From NCBI RefSeq assembly GCF_014854695.1, contig NZ_CP027558.1:186001-250000 (forward strand): a DNA stretch of 64,000 nucleotides. The letters run 5' to 3'. This document shows, piece by piece, positions 17,614-27,810 of this stretch (the first letter of the stretch is position 1; each line of letters starts with the position of its first letter). Origin of the DNA: Rhodococcus rhodochrous (GTDB taxonomy: Bacteria > Actinomycetota > Actinomycetes > Mycobacteriales > Mycobacteriaceae). A program made the translations under genes and the position numbers. Below the pieces are notes generated by a model. That model had not been told where the DNA came from, ran no database searches, and worked only from the letters and a program-made list of their open reading frames with translations.

Positions 17614-18177
17614 GAAATGCTCTCCTTGTGCCGTGAGTCACCAACCCTATGTGCCCTCGTCTAATGCGTCAACACGTCATGACCGGATGACATGTTACTG
17701 TTCTGTTACCGACGAACAGGGGTGATCCGCACCGTGGGCTGTCCGAACGTGGATGCGTCGGCGCGAGTGGCTCCAGGGAGCTCCAGAGAGAAAGTGAACA
17801 TCCCCACCATCCGTCTGGAGGTACGATCGTGGAGACCTATCCGGTGTGTGGGTTGCCTGCAATAGAGCGCCGCACTCGCCTGTGTCGGCACGAGCGTACT
17901 GGTAGTCATTCTTTATTGCCACGTGTATCGCGCTCACGCGCTGTGGACAGTGGGGCAATGGCCCGATAATCTGAGTTCGATTGCCGCGCATTCACTCTGT
18001 GGCTCAACCGCGCTGACGGCCACAAATTCGACCACACTGCTGTTTGTTTCGGAGACTGGAAGACGTTCGTCGAGCCCCCGGAACGAATCGTGAACCGTCT
18101 GCATTCGGAGCTATCTCAAAAGATGCTGACTGTGGCCGGAAGTGTCGCAGAGAGACGTTCACAAAGGAAGGCGAAGA
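17614..18177. other. Region upstream of nhlB, likely amide-induced promoter
   Basis: No gene is supported here. It must contain the minus-strand promoter of nhlBAEF-amdA and the plus-strand promoter of the small gene at 18178. A segment around 17650-17710 is unusually AT-rich for the window. No clear operator palindrome was found. Confidence 0.45.
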
Positions 18178-18363
18178 ATGAAGTCAGAACGACCCCCGAG
18201 AGGGAAGCAGATCTCGCAGAAAGCCTCGACCTCCGCGACCGGTCCCGATCCCACAGAGGAGGATCTGGCAGCTGTCATTGTCGCCTTGACCGGGATCGAC
18301 ATCGCGTCGAATGGCGGTAACGCGGGACCCGAGCGTAGCCGGAAGCAATCCTGGCGACGCTGA
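18178..18363 (+). CDS. Small protein resembling acyl-CoA carboxylase epsilon subunit
   Basis: 61 residues; the ATG has AAGGAAGG six bases upstream. The core PTEEDLAAVIVALTGIDIA followed by a Pro/Arg/Ser tail ending in SRKQSWRR follows the ACC_epsilon layout (NPTxEELAALVAVL, then an Arg-rich Trp-containing tail). In actinobacteria such peptides bind biotin-dependent acyl-CoA carboxylase beta subunits. No alpha or beta subunit is nearby, and it lies on the opposite strand between nhlC and nhlB. The N-terminal third is basic and unordered. Either an orphan epsilon or a convergent small protein is possible. Confidence 0.5.
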   Translation: MKSERPPRGKQISQKASTSATGPDPTEEDLAAVIVALTGIDIASNGGNAGPERSRKQSWRR

Positions 18364-18497
18364 TGCACAGACGACCCCGAGTTGCGCTCGGTGGTTGCGC
18401 ATCCGTCCGGCCGGGAACGAAACTGCAGACGGAGCGAGCACGCCGATATGACCAGGCATATGCCCTGGTCTTCGGTATCAGCAAGCGAGGTCTCAAC

Positions 18498-19913
18498 TCA
18501 TCCGAGGGCAGGATACAGTTCTGTGCCGGTCGCTTTCGTCAAATGGAGCTGCTGCCTGAGTCGGTCCTCGCTCAAGGTGACGGTGCCCCGCGGTAGCTGA
18601 AACTCGCCGTGACGCATTGCCGCGGCGATCCGCTCGCTATCCTCGGCTTTCCGGGCCGCTTGCCACCATATGTGAACTGCCTCGAACACAGACTCGCTCA
18701 ACGTCGACAGCGGCGGTGCCCAAGGACCGAATTGCGCCCGGTACCTCTTCAGAAGCGAGGCGTTACCTTCCGTTTGTAATCCTTGGAAGTACCCCGAGAC
18801 GGAGTAGAGGCCACGGGCCGCTTCGTCGCCGATGTACGTCAGCGTGGACTCCTCCAAGGCGGGCGCCAGAGTGATGCACTGATCCCGCAATCCCATTGCA
18901 TAGCATTGCCGCTCGAACGCAACAGCATCAGCTCCGACGAAGGTCGACAGTACGATGTCGGCACCCGATTTCTGGATCGATTCGATGATCGGGGCGAAGT
19001 CACGAGTTCCCAGAGACGCGAACTTTTCCCCGACGACTCCGGCGCCGTACCGAGGCAACAGTTGGCGTGCCAGGCCGTGTGTCGTACGGGGCCAACAATA
19101 ATCGTCGCCGGCCAGAAACCATCGTCGCACCCCCTCCATCCGCATGAGTGGTTTCACGGCTGCTGCCAACTGGTCGTCCGGCCGCTCACCGAGCTGGAGG
19201 CGGAGACGATCGCCGCGCCCTCCTTCGTTCATGACCGGCTGTACCAGCAGCACGGGTGCATCACTGAGCGCCTCGGCAACGGCGGTGTAGGTAGCCGATG
19301 TGGCGGCGACCAGAATGGTCCGGCAGCCTGCCTGGACGAGTCGTCGCGCTTCCATGACGCCGGTCTGCGGGTCTGTGGCGTCATCACCCACGATCAACTC
19401 GACTGGACTGCCGTGGATACCGCCCTCGGCATTGATTTCCTCCAGTGCCAGCATGGCGGCGTTGTCAATCGAGGTGGCGAAGAGGCTGCCGGGTCCGGAT
19501 TTCGACGTCAACAATCCCAGACGGGGATGGGAAGAGGCGTTTCGAGAGGTAGGGAACCCTCGACGCCGCATCAACCATTCCAATCCGGGCTGGTCGAGTT
19601 CGGCGATGAGCCGAACCCTCGTACCACCGTTTGCGGCTTCGAAACGGAGTTTGATACGCCCTCGCCAGGGCTGGTCGTGCACGATATCGAGGTACGCATG
19701 CGGACGTGCGGCAGCAATACGGCCGAGGATTTCGACCGGTTCTGCGCCGGAACCGCTGAGGTGGACCGCCATACGCACGGCAGCGCCGGGTTCGACCCGA
19801 TCGCATACCGCGCCGAAGAGCCATCCCGCCTCGTCGCCTGCTCCGAAAAGGCTGTAGGCCACCGAGGGTGGGGATGCGGTCCACTCTTCGGCGTGCAGTA
19901 CGAGCTGGGTCAC
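18498..19913 (-). CDS. nhlC: NhlC-type amide-sensing regulator (AmiC-like)
   Basis: 471 residues. The N-terminal ~140 residues resemble an SRPBCC/START-like domain (VAYSLFGAGDEAGWLFGAVCDRVEPG). From about residue 148 there is a cytoplasmic type-I periplasmic-binding-protein fold like AmiC (LGLLTSKSGPGSLFATSIDNAAMLALEEINAEGG, split over the lobe entry). In J1 NhlC is the amide-dependent positive regulator of L-NHase expression. The stop lies about 880 bases before nhlB, and nhlD precedes it by 15 bases, so nhlDC is one operon upstream of the structural genes. Confidence 0.9.
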   Translation of the reverse strand: MTQLVLHAEEWTASPPSVAYSLFGAGDEAGWLFGAVCDRVEPGAAVRMAVHLSGSGAEPVEILGRIAAARPHAYLDIVHDQPWRGRIKLRFEAANGGTRVRLIAELDQPGLEWLMRRRGFPTSRNASSHPRLGLLTSKSGPGSLFATSIDNAAMLALEEINAEGGIHGSPVELIVGDDATDPQTGVMEARRLVQAGCRTILVAATSATYTAVAEALSDAPVLLVQPVMNEGGRGDRLRLQLGERPDDQLAAAVKPLMRMEGVRRWFLAGDDYCWPRTTHGLARQLLPRYGAGVVGEKFASLGTRDFAPIIESIQKSGADIVLSTFVGADAVAFERQCYAMGLRDQCITLAPALEESTLTYIGDEAARGLYSVSGYFQGLQTEGNASLLKRYRAQFGPWAPPLSTLSESVFEAVHIWWQAARKAEDSERIAAAMRHGEFQLPRGTVTLSEDRLRQQLHLTKATGTELYPALG

Positions 19914-19928
19914 CGTGTTTCCTGGAAG

Positions 19929-20267
19929 CTATGCACGTCGCAAGGTTGTGTCGGTGGCAGCGGTGCGGTCTGCGGCCTCGACGGCATCTGACAGGGCTCC
20001 TCGGAACAATTCCTGCAACATTGCAATGACATCGCGTGCGGGACCGGCCGGGTCGATCGAGTAGAAACGGAAGCGTCCGGCCTTACGTTCGGTGACCAGG
20101 CCCGCGTGCCGCAGGATCCGGAGGTGGTTCGAGACGCCGGTGCGTCCCACGCTGTCGATCTGGTCGACCAGTTCGTTGACGCTGCACTCGTCACGCTCTG
20201 CCAGCACAGTGAGAATGGCTCGCCGTACAGGGTCGGCGAGGGCATCGAAGGCCAGCTGTGCGGACAA
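19929..20267 (-). CDS. nhlD: NhlD, ArsR-family transcriptional regulator
   Basis: 112 residues. It is a winged helix of the ArsR type: ALADPVRRAILTVLAE, CSVNELVDQI, then GRTGVSNHLRILRHAGLV as recognition helix and ERKAGRFRFYSID wing. No cysteine metal site is visible, so it is not an obvious metal sensor. In J1 NhlD is a repressor relieved through NhlC and amides. It is transcribed with nhlC and divergently from the thiC riboswitch transcript. Confidence 0.9.
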   Translation of the reverse strand: MSAQLAFDALADPVRRAILTVLAERDECSVNELVDQIDSVGRTGVSNHLRILRHAGLVTERKAGRFRFYSIDPAGPARDVIAMLQELFRGALSDAVEAADRTAATDTTLRRA

Positions 20268-20403
20268 GATCCCGATCTCCTCGAGTCAACAGTCAATGAC
20301 ATATAGAAGAGTACCTCCTCGTAGCTCGTACAGGACGGGCCGACTTCGCACCGCTCCGACGACCGGACCAGCTACATCTGCAGCGGGAGAAGCCGGGTGT
20401 TAG

Positions 20404-22275
<1,872 letters not shown>

Positions 22276-22946
22276 GGTCGCAGGGGCGTTGAGTCCAGGT
22301 GACGGGAGGACACGGACGCAACGCCCTCAGCGGCGTGACGCACGCCCGCACTTGCTCTGCCGGGTGGCGTTGTGTCGCGATGACGAAGGTGGTCGAGGAC
22401 GGAGGCGGCATCGATGTGCGGTTTCGCGGTGCCGGCGACCGTCCGGGTTCGAGCACGAGGGGAATGAGATTCAGCGGCGGTATCCACTCGTGCTCAACGA
22501 AAGTGCCCATGTGTGAGCGGGGTCCGCTGTAGCAGTGATCGGGTGCCGGCGGGCGAGGCGGTGACGACATCGCCCACCTCGCTGCCGAATCGGGGGGTGA
22601 CCTGCACTTGTGACTCGCTCAGCTTCGAGGCACCGAGGAGTAGTTGCCGGGCAGGCGGCCGTCTCGGAAGAGCGGTCGTGATCGTCGCCCCGGTCGATTC
22701 TGCTTCCGGGATCGGCGGTCGCTGCACACGCGCTGGAACGCGTCCGGACCATCCCGCATTCGCTCGGCGTCGACCTCGCGCGGCGGCGTTGTCCACCATC
22801 TCCGCGCGGAGCGGGTAGTAGTCGAGCAGCCAGGTGTATTCAGTCTTCTCGATGATGCCTTGCGGGTTCTTGACCCGGGCAGGTACACCGCACCCGAGAC
22901 CCTTGCAGCGTTGACGGTGCCGATCAGAGCAGCGTGAACGCGCCGA
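22276..22946. other. Region without a confident gene
   Basis: On the minus strand one frame is open from about 22945 down to 22494. It includes an unusually protein-like stretch without Arg/Pro excess (KNPQGIIEKTEYTWLLDYY), but the only ATG is well inside and no family is recognised. It could be the remnant of a gene. A weak hairpin (GGGCGTTG at 22284-22291 with CAACGCCC at 22319-22326) lies after thiC. Confidence 0.4.
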
Positions 22947-23828
22947 CTACTGGGCAAGAGAGGCGGATTTGGTCGCCTCCAAGCGGCCGAAGTACCGAGA
23001 TCTGGAAAGCACGGCAGTGGCTGAGATGAAGCGCGGCCGATCGGCTCCCGTCTCGATGTTCTCCCCGCAGGGGCCGAGTTCGGCGATAGTGGCATGCGCT
23101 TGTGAGACTGAATCGGCCGACGGGGAGAATCTCTCGTTGATCGTGTCGACGTGACGCGCCCGAACCGACAATTTTCCGGTCATGCCGAACTTTTTGGCTG
23201 TGTCGATGTCGGCTGCGACGGTATCCCGATCATCCGCAGCGGTCGGGCCGTCGATAGGCGCTGCGATTTCCGCCGTCTTGCTGGCGATGACGAGGGTCGA
23301 GCGTGCATACGCCAGGCCTTCTGGTGTCCCATCGATGTCGAGGTCGCTGCAGAAGTCTCTGATGCCGAAGGCCAAGCGCACGACCGGTGAGCATTCAGCG
23401 ATACGGTCGGCCTGACGAAGCGAGGAAGCAGTTTCGACCATAGCGACGATCGGGACATGGGGGAGTGCGGCAGACACGATGTCGATGTCTTGCGGACTCT
23501 CGGTTTTTGCAAGAACAATTCCGGTAAGGCCCGGGGAATCGCGGAGTATTTCCAGGTCGAGTGCAAGTTCACGGGTCGAAGCGTCGTTGACTCGGACCCA
23601 GCCGACTCTGTCGCGAAGCCACAGCGCCGCAACTGTCCGTGCAGATGTTTTCTTCCTGTAGGGCACTCCATCCTCGAGATCGAGGACAAGGCAGTCCGGA
23701 CTGGTAGCGACCGCGGTATGCAACCGAGCGAGATCGGTAGGGGGGACGAGTAGCCATGATCGGGCAAGGCGTGCCAGCTCGGTTCGCGCTTCCCGGGCTG
23801 CATCGGGTTCCTCGAAGTCGAATGACAT
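22947..23828 (-). CDS. CitE-like HpcH/HpaI aldolase family lyase
   Basis: 293 residues, the usual length for CitE-like proteins. Features: RSWLLVPPTDLARL opening, the SPDCLVLDLEDGVP strand with acidic residues for Mg2+, WVRVND, GIVLAKTESP, VAMVETASSLRQAD with the metal-binding Glu, and FGIRDFCSDLDID. Family members cleave or condense acyl-CoA substrates such as malyl-CoA, citramalyl-CoA or HMG-CoA, and some are thioesterases. It is the last gene on the minus arm of the pyridine-like cluster, after the succinate-semialdehyde dehydrogenase. Its role in that pathway is unclear. Confidence 0.82.
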   Translation of the reverse strand: MSFDFEEPDAAREARTELARLARSWLLVPPTDLARLHTAVATSPDCLVLDLEDGVPYRKKTSARTVAALWLRDRVGWVRVNDASTRELALDLEILRDSPGLTGIVLAKTESPQDIDIVSAALPHVPIVAMVETASSLRQADRIAECSPVVRLAFGIRDFCSDLDIDGTPEGLAYARSTLVIASKTAEIAAPIDGPTAADDRDTVAADIDTAKKFGMTGKLSVRARHVDTINERFSPSADSVSQAHATIAELGPCGENIETGADRPRFISATAVLSRSRYFGRLEATKSASLAQ

Positions 23829-23943
23829 CGTTGTTGTCGATCTCCAGTATTTATTCGAATCAGTGGATATTGTGGATTATCGATGCTGTGCGGACGAGTC
23901 CTGGAATCTCCGATTTCTGCAGGACAGTTGCTATGAACAACTG

Positions 23944-25401
23944 TCAGGGGGTCAGAGCGATGTACTTGGTGTTGAGGTACTCTTCGATTCCTTCGCTGCC
24001 GCCCTCGCTGCCCAACCCGGACTGCTTGATGCCGCCGAAGGGAGCCGCTGGATCGGAAATAATGCCCCGGTTCACGCCGACCATCCCGAATTCGAGGGCG
24101 CGAGCGACTCGGGACGCTCGATCGAGGTTCTGTGTGTAGAAGTAGGCAGCCAATCCGTAGTCGGTGTCGTTTGCGCTCGCGATTACTTCGGCCTCGGTGT
24201 CGAAGCCTGTGATGACCGCAACCGGGCCGAAGATCTCTTCACTGAGGATGCGTGCACCGGCAGGTACGTTGTCGATGACGGTCGGTTGGTAGAAGTAGCC
24301 GGGACCGTCGATGGGTGTCCCGCCCGTGCGCACGCGTGCTCCGGCAGTAACGGCTTCATCGACCAGTGTTGCAACCGCGTTGCGTTGCTTGGCATTGATC
24401 AACGGACCAAGCGTGACGTTGTCTTCGTAACCGGGACCCACTGTTGTCGCGGCGATCCGATCGCAGAGAGCACGAGTGAACTCTTCCCGGATCGAATTGT
24501 GTACGAGCAGTCGATTGGCGGCAGTACAGGCTTCACCACCGTTACGCATCTTGGCGGTCATCGCACCGTCGACTGCGGCGTCGATGTCGGCGTCATCGAA
24601 GACGATGAATGGGGCATTGCCGCCAAGTTCCATGGAGCTCTTCAGTATCTGATCTGCGGATTGTTCGATGATCTTCTTCCCGACGGCGGTGGATCCGGTG
24701 AAGGAGACCTTTCGCAGTCGACGGTCCTTCATCAGAGTGTCGACGACGTCTGGGGCATCGAGAGTCGGTAGTACAGACAGAACACCACGAGGAAGACCGG
24801 CTTCAGCAAAGACGTGTGCGAGTAGCAGCATGGTGAGGGGAGTGTCCTCGGCCGGTTTGACGATGATGGTGCATCCAGCCGCGAGCGCCGGGCCGATCTT
24901 GCGTGTCCCCATCGCGAGCGGAAAGTTCCAGGGCGTGATGGCCAGGGCTGGACCCGCAGGTTCCTTGATCACCGCGATGTGGCCGTTTCCAGACGGTGCG
25001 GTCGCGGTGCGACCGCCGATTCGAACAGCTTCCTCTGCGAACCACCGGAGAAACTCTGCTCCGTACACCACCTCGCCGCGACTCTCCGCCAACGGTTTGC
25101 CCATTTCGAGTGTGATCAGCCGGGCGAACTCTTCGGACCGCTCCATGACGAGTTCCCAGGCTCTGCGAAGGATCTCCGACCGTTCGCGAGGGGCGGTCGC
25201 AGCCCATGCCGGCTGAACCTCGGCAGCCGATGCGAGCGCGTGTCTTGCGTCGGCGACGCTGCCGTTGGCTACGGTCGTCAAGACGGTGCCCGTCGCAGGA
25301 TTCACAATGTCGAAACGTCTACCGGAACAGGACTCGCGAGTAGTGCCGTCGATCCAGAGGCCGGTCGGGACGGCAGCCAGTAGGGAGCTGAAGCCGGTCA
25401 T
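23944..25401 (-). CDS. Succinate-semialdehyde dehydrogenase (NAD(P)+), PyrD candidate
   Basis: 485 residues, class-1 aldehyde dehydrogenase of the GabD type. Motifs: AITPWNFPLAM, KPAEDTPL, SFTGSTAVGKKI, base Glu in SSMELGGNAPF, nucleophile Cys in NGGEACTAANR, and EEIFGPVA. It oxidises succinic semialdehyde to succinate. In the Arthrobacter sp. 68b pyridine pathway this is the last of four steps, and the other three enzyme types are encoded nearby. A GABA-type role is possible in isolation, but no transaminase is adjacent. Confidence 0.9.
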   Translation of the reverse strand: MTGFSSLLAAVPTGLWIDGTTRESCSGRRFDIVNPATGTVLTTVANGSVADARHALASAAEVQPAWAATAPRERSEILRRAWELVMERSEEFARLITLEMGKPLAESRGEVVYGAEFLRWFAEEAVRIGGRTATAPSGNGHIAVIKEPAGPALAITPWNFPLAMGTRKIGPALAAGCTIIVKPAEDTPLTMLLLAHVFAEAGLPRGVLSVLPTLDAPDVVDTLMKDRRLRKVSFTGSTAVGKKIIEQSADQILKSSMELGGNAPFIVFDDADIDAAVDGAMTAKMRNGGEACTAANRLLVHNSIREEFTRALCDRIAATTVGPGYEDNVTLGPLINAKQRNAVATLVDEAVTAGARVRTGGTPIDGPGYFYQPTVIDNVPAGARILSEEIFGPVAVITGFDTEAEVIASANDTDYGLAAYFYTQNLDRASRVARALEFGMVGVNRGIISDPAAPFGGIKQSGLGSEGGSEGIEEYLNTKYIALTP

Positions 25402-25500
25402 CGAGGTTCCTTTCGGATGGTGCCAACCGTGGCAATAGCGGGTGCGAGCCTGACTCGTGAAAAGTGAAGCTCTGCGAAGAGTCGGATCATCGACTTCCGC

Positions 25501-25734
25501 TCAGAGGGAACGAGTGACGATGGTCGCGGTTTTGGGCAAGGAACAGCAATGAGAAGGCCATCCGGACCAGTTCTCGTCGAGCTCCACGGAGCGGCCGTTG
25601 ACGCGTCCCAATCCGGTCAGTTTCACGATGCCCGGTAGATAGGGGAGCAAGATCTCGTGTGTTACTACCCGGACGTCATCGTCCTCGGTAGGGATGAGTT
25701 GAATGTCGTGACACCCATTGATCTGGACTATCAT
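25501..25734 (-). CDS. Unknown 77-residue protein coupled to NIPSNAP gene
   Basis: The ATG overlaps the stop of the upstream NIPSNAP gene (ATGA), so translation is coupled; longer in-frame starts would run inside that gene and are rejected. It starts MIVQINGCHDIQLIPTEDDD, with a middle IVKLTGLGRVNGRSVELDEN that looks beta-rich. No family recognised. Two adjacent Cys lie near the end (SHCCSLPK). It is probably a partner of the NIPSNAP protein. Confidence 0.6.
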   Translation of the reverse strand: MIVQINGCHDIQLIPTEDDDVRVVTHEILLPYLPGIVKLTGLGRVNGRSVELDENWSGWPSHCCSLPKTATIVTRSL

Positions 25735-26060
25735 GGCGCTTCTTCGATCGATGATCCGTCGATGACCCGACGGCGCATTGTCCGAATCAGTGGTCCGTCT
25801 GATTCGGCAGCAGCGAACGCTTGCTGCCATTCAGGATCCGCGAGCATCTGGGACCACTTGTTTTCGAGCTCGGCCAGGTTTGCGAATCGAACGGTGTACA
25901 CCAATTCGCCGAAGGAGTGTTCTCCGATCAGTGTGTGGCCGGCGCTGATCAGCTCCATGTCGTATCGCTTGAACATGCGGGCCGTGTGGTTGGTGAAGAG
26001 GTCGATTATCGCCGACAGTTTGCCCGGTACCGCGACGTACTCCCTGATCTCGTAGATCAC
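25731..26060 (-). CDS. NIPSNAP-family protein
   Basis: 109 residues, one ferredoxin-like NIPSNAP domain: IYEIREYVAVPGKLSAIIDLF at the start, MFKRYDMELISAGHTLIGEH, then ELVYTVRFANLAELENKW, and WQQAFAAAESDGPLI. Bacterial members often sit in catabolic operons with monooxygenases or isomerases and are thought to bind or isomerise small molecules. It lies 14 bases after the flavin reductase gene and is coupled to the small gene downstream, within the minus-strand operon starting at prs. Confidence 0.87.
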   Translation of the reverse strand: MIYEIREYVAVPGKLSAIIDLFTNHTARMFKRYDMELISAGHTLIGEHSFGELVYTVRFANLAELENKWSQMLADPEWQQAFAAAESDGPLIRTMRRRVIDGSSIEEAP

Positions 26061-26074
26061 AGCTGTCCTTTCTG

Positions 26075-26608
26075 TCAGTTATCCGGAATGCCGTTGGGCA
26101 ATTCGTGAAACTTGCTGGCGTAAAATACGAGTGGGTCCTGCTCGGCTTCGAAGTCGTGTCCGATGATGCGGAGAAGCACGAATCGATGATCGCCCGTCGT
26201 GGTTTCCGATTCGATTTCGCAGTCGAACCAGGCTGCTGCACCGTGCAGGAAGACTGATCCGTCGGGCCCGCTCTCCCAGCTCACGTTGGCGAACCGGTCG
26301 ACCTGGCGGGCGGCGAGTTGCCGGCACGGTGTCTGCTGTCCTGCTCCCAGGACCGACAGTCCGATCCGTGGTCGTTCTCGTAGCTTGGGCCAGGTGGTCG
26401 AGGACGTCTGAACGAACACGCCCACCAACGGAGGCTCCAATGACACGTTGACGAACGCACTGACGGCCATACCGATCGGCTCACCGGTCACGTCGGTCGC
26501 GCACAGCGCGGTGACCCCGCTCGGGAAGCGGCCGAACGTTGCGCGCAACGCCGCTGTGTCGACCGTACCGATGTCGTCGTGGACACCTCTGAGGTTTATA
26601 GCCGTCAT
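26075..26608 (-). CDS. Flavin reductase, two-component monooxygenase partner (PyrE candidate)
   Basis: 177 residues from the ATG at 26608 (GAAGG upstream); an upstream ATG would overlap the prs stop. It is a flavin_reductase-domain (HpaC/FRP-like) protein: LRATFGRFPSGVTALCAT, GMAVSAFVNVSLEPPLVGVF, SVLGAGQQ, DHRFVLLRIIGHD. It uses NAD(P)H to supply reduced FMN. Because the same cluster encodes a luciferase-like monooxygenase, the two probably form one two-component system like PyrA/PyrE of Arthrobacter sp. 68b. Confidence 0.9.
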   Translation of the reverse strand: MTAINLRGVHDDIGTVDTAALRATFGRFPSGVTALCATDVTGEPIGMAVSAFVNVSLEPPLVGVFVQTSSTTWPKLRERPRIGLSVLGAGQQTPCRQLAARQVDRFANVSWESGPDGSVFLHGAAAWFDCEIESETTTGDHRFVLLRIIGHDFEAEQDPLVFYASKFHELPNGIPDN

Positions 26609-26636
26609 GATCTGGCCTTCGGCGTGTAGGGCTTTG

Positions 26637-27629
26637 TCAGAACACATGGTTCTTCCCCCCGAATACCTCGCTGACGGAGTCGTCGGTGAAGATGCACCGG
26701 ATCGAGTCGGCGAGCATCGGTGCGCACGATACGACGTCGACGGTCGACGGGGCTCCGGGCCCGAGGGGGATGGTGTCTGTCACGACGATGCGCTCGAACG
26801 GAGAGTTGGCGAGGTTCTCGTGCGCAGAGCCGCTGAACACTGCGTGGGTAGCGGCGGCGAAGACTCGCGAGCATCCGGCGCGGACGACCGCCTCGCCTGC
26901 TGCGCGTAGGGTTCCCGCGGTGTCGATCATGTCGTCGACGATGATCGCGGTTTTACCTCGTACATCTCCAATGACGGTGGTGATCTCCGCGACCTGCTGC
27001 TGAGGACGTTCCTTGTCCAGGATGGCCAGGCCGGCACCGATGCGAGTGGCGAATTGCTTATTGAGCTTTACGCGACCGGCGTCCGGCGCGACGACCACCA
27101 GGTCGTCGTCCAGCGCGGCGAAGTGGTCCGCGAGTGCCATCAGCGCGGTCATGTGGTCGACCGGAACGCTGAAGAAGCCCTGAAGCTGTCCCGCGTGTAG
27201 GTCCATCGTGAGTACCCGGTCGACACCGGCTGCCTCGAGGATTCGTGCCACCATACGAGCCGAGATGGGTTCGCGGGGTGAGGATTTCTTGTCCTGACGG
27301 GAGTAGCCGAACCAGGGGGTGACCGCGACTACTCGGCGTGCACTGGCGCCGATGGCTGCATCGATCATCACGAGCAGTTCGACCAGTGCGTCGTTGGCGC
27401 TGAGGCCTTCGATGGGGTTTGCGCACATCGGTTGGATCAGGAAGACGTCTGCGCCTCGAATGGATTCGTCGAATCTACAGTACACCTCTCCGTTGGAGAA
27501 TGTCTTCAGAGCGACCCGACCCAGATCGACCTGCAGGTTGGAGGCGATCGACGAGGCGAGCGCCGGATTGGCGCGGCCCGAGAACAACATCAATTGTTTC
27601 TGGGATCCGAACGGAATGGAGGTCGTCAT
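26637..27629 (-). CDS. prs: Ribose-phosphate pyrophosphokinase (second-type prs)
   Basis: 330 residues from an ATG with GAAGG six bases upstream; the 80 codons in frame before it are non-coding leader. It has the PRPP synthetase signs: LFSGRANPALASSIASNL, FSNGEVYCRF, TPWFGYSRQDKKSSPREPISA, and the PRPP loop TAIIVDDMIDTAGTL. It makes PRPP from ribose-5-phosphate and ATP. Its position after ribokinase and a perfect LacI operator, and its pairing with a NAMPT gene 5.6 kb away, mark it as a dedicated copy rather than the housekeeping gene. Confidence 0.93.
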   Translation of the reverse strand: MTTSIPFGSQKQLMLFSGRANPALASSIASNLQVDLGRVALKTFSNGEVYCRFDESIRGADVFLIQPMCANPIEGLSANDALVELLVMIDAAIGASARRVVAVTPWFGYSRQDKKSSPREPISARMVARILEAAGVDRVLTMDLHAGQLQGFFSVPVDHMTALMALADHFAALDDDLVVVAPDAGRVKLNKQFATRIGAGLAILDKERPQQQVAEITTVIGDVRGKTAIIVDDMIDTAGTLRAAGEAVVRAGCSRVFAAATHAVFSGSAHENLANSPFERIVVTDTIPLGPGAPSTVDVVSCAPMLADSIRCIFTDDSVSEVFGGKNHVF

Positions 27630-27748
27630 TGGTGGCCTTCCAGGTAGATGCCGGGGAATCGGGCATGTGCGGGGAGTGTGGCGCGAAAGGACGAGAGCAT
27701 CGTGGGGATGTAGCGGTGGGTTCGAAGGTGGAGATTCCCGTATCGGCG

Positions 27749-27764
27749 ATAGAAACGTTTCTAT
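27749..27764. promoter_or_regulatory. LacI-type operator upstream of prs
   Basis: Perfect 16-bp palindrome ATAGAAACGTTTCTAT with the central CG typical of LacI/PurR-family sites, 120 bases before the prs ATG and between rbsK and prs. The same core recurs at 32535, 33177 and, weaker, 32727. The LacI-family gene at 28727-29773 is the likely ligand. Confidence 0.8.
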
Positions 27765-27810
27765 GGAGGGTGGGCGGATACGGCGCCCAGCATGATCACA
27801 CGGTGATCGG

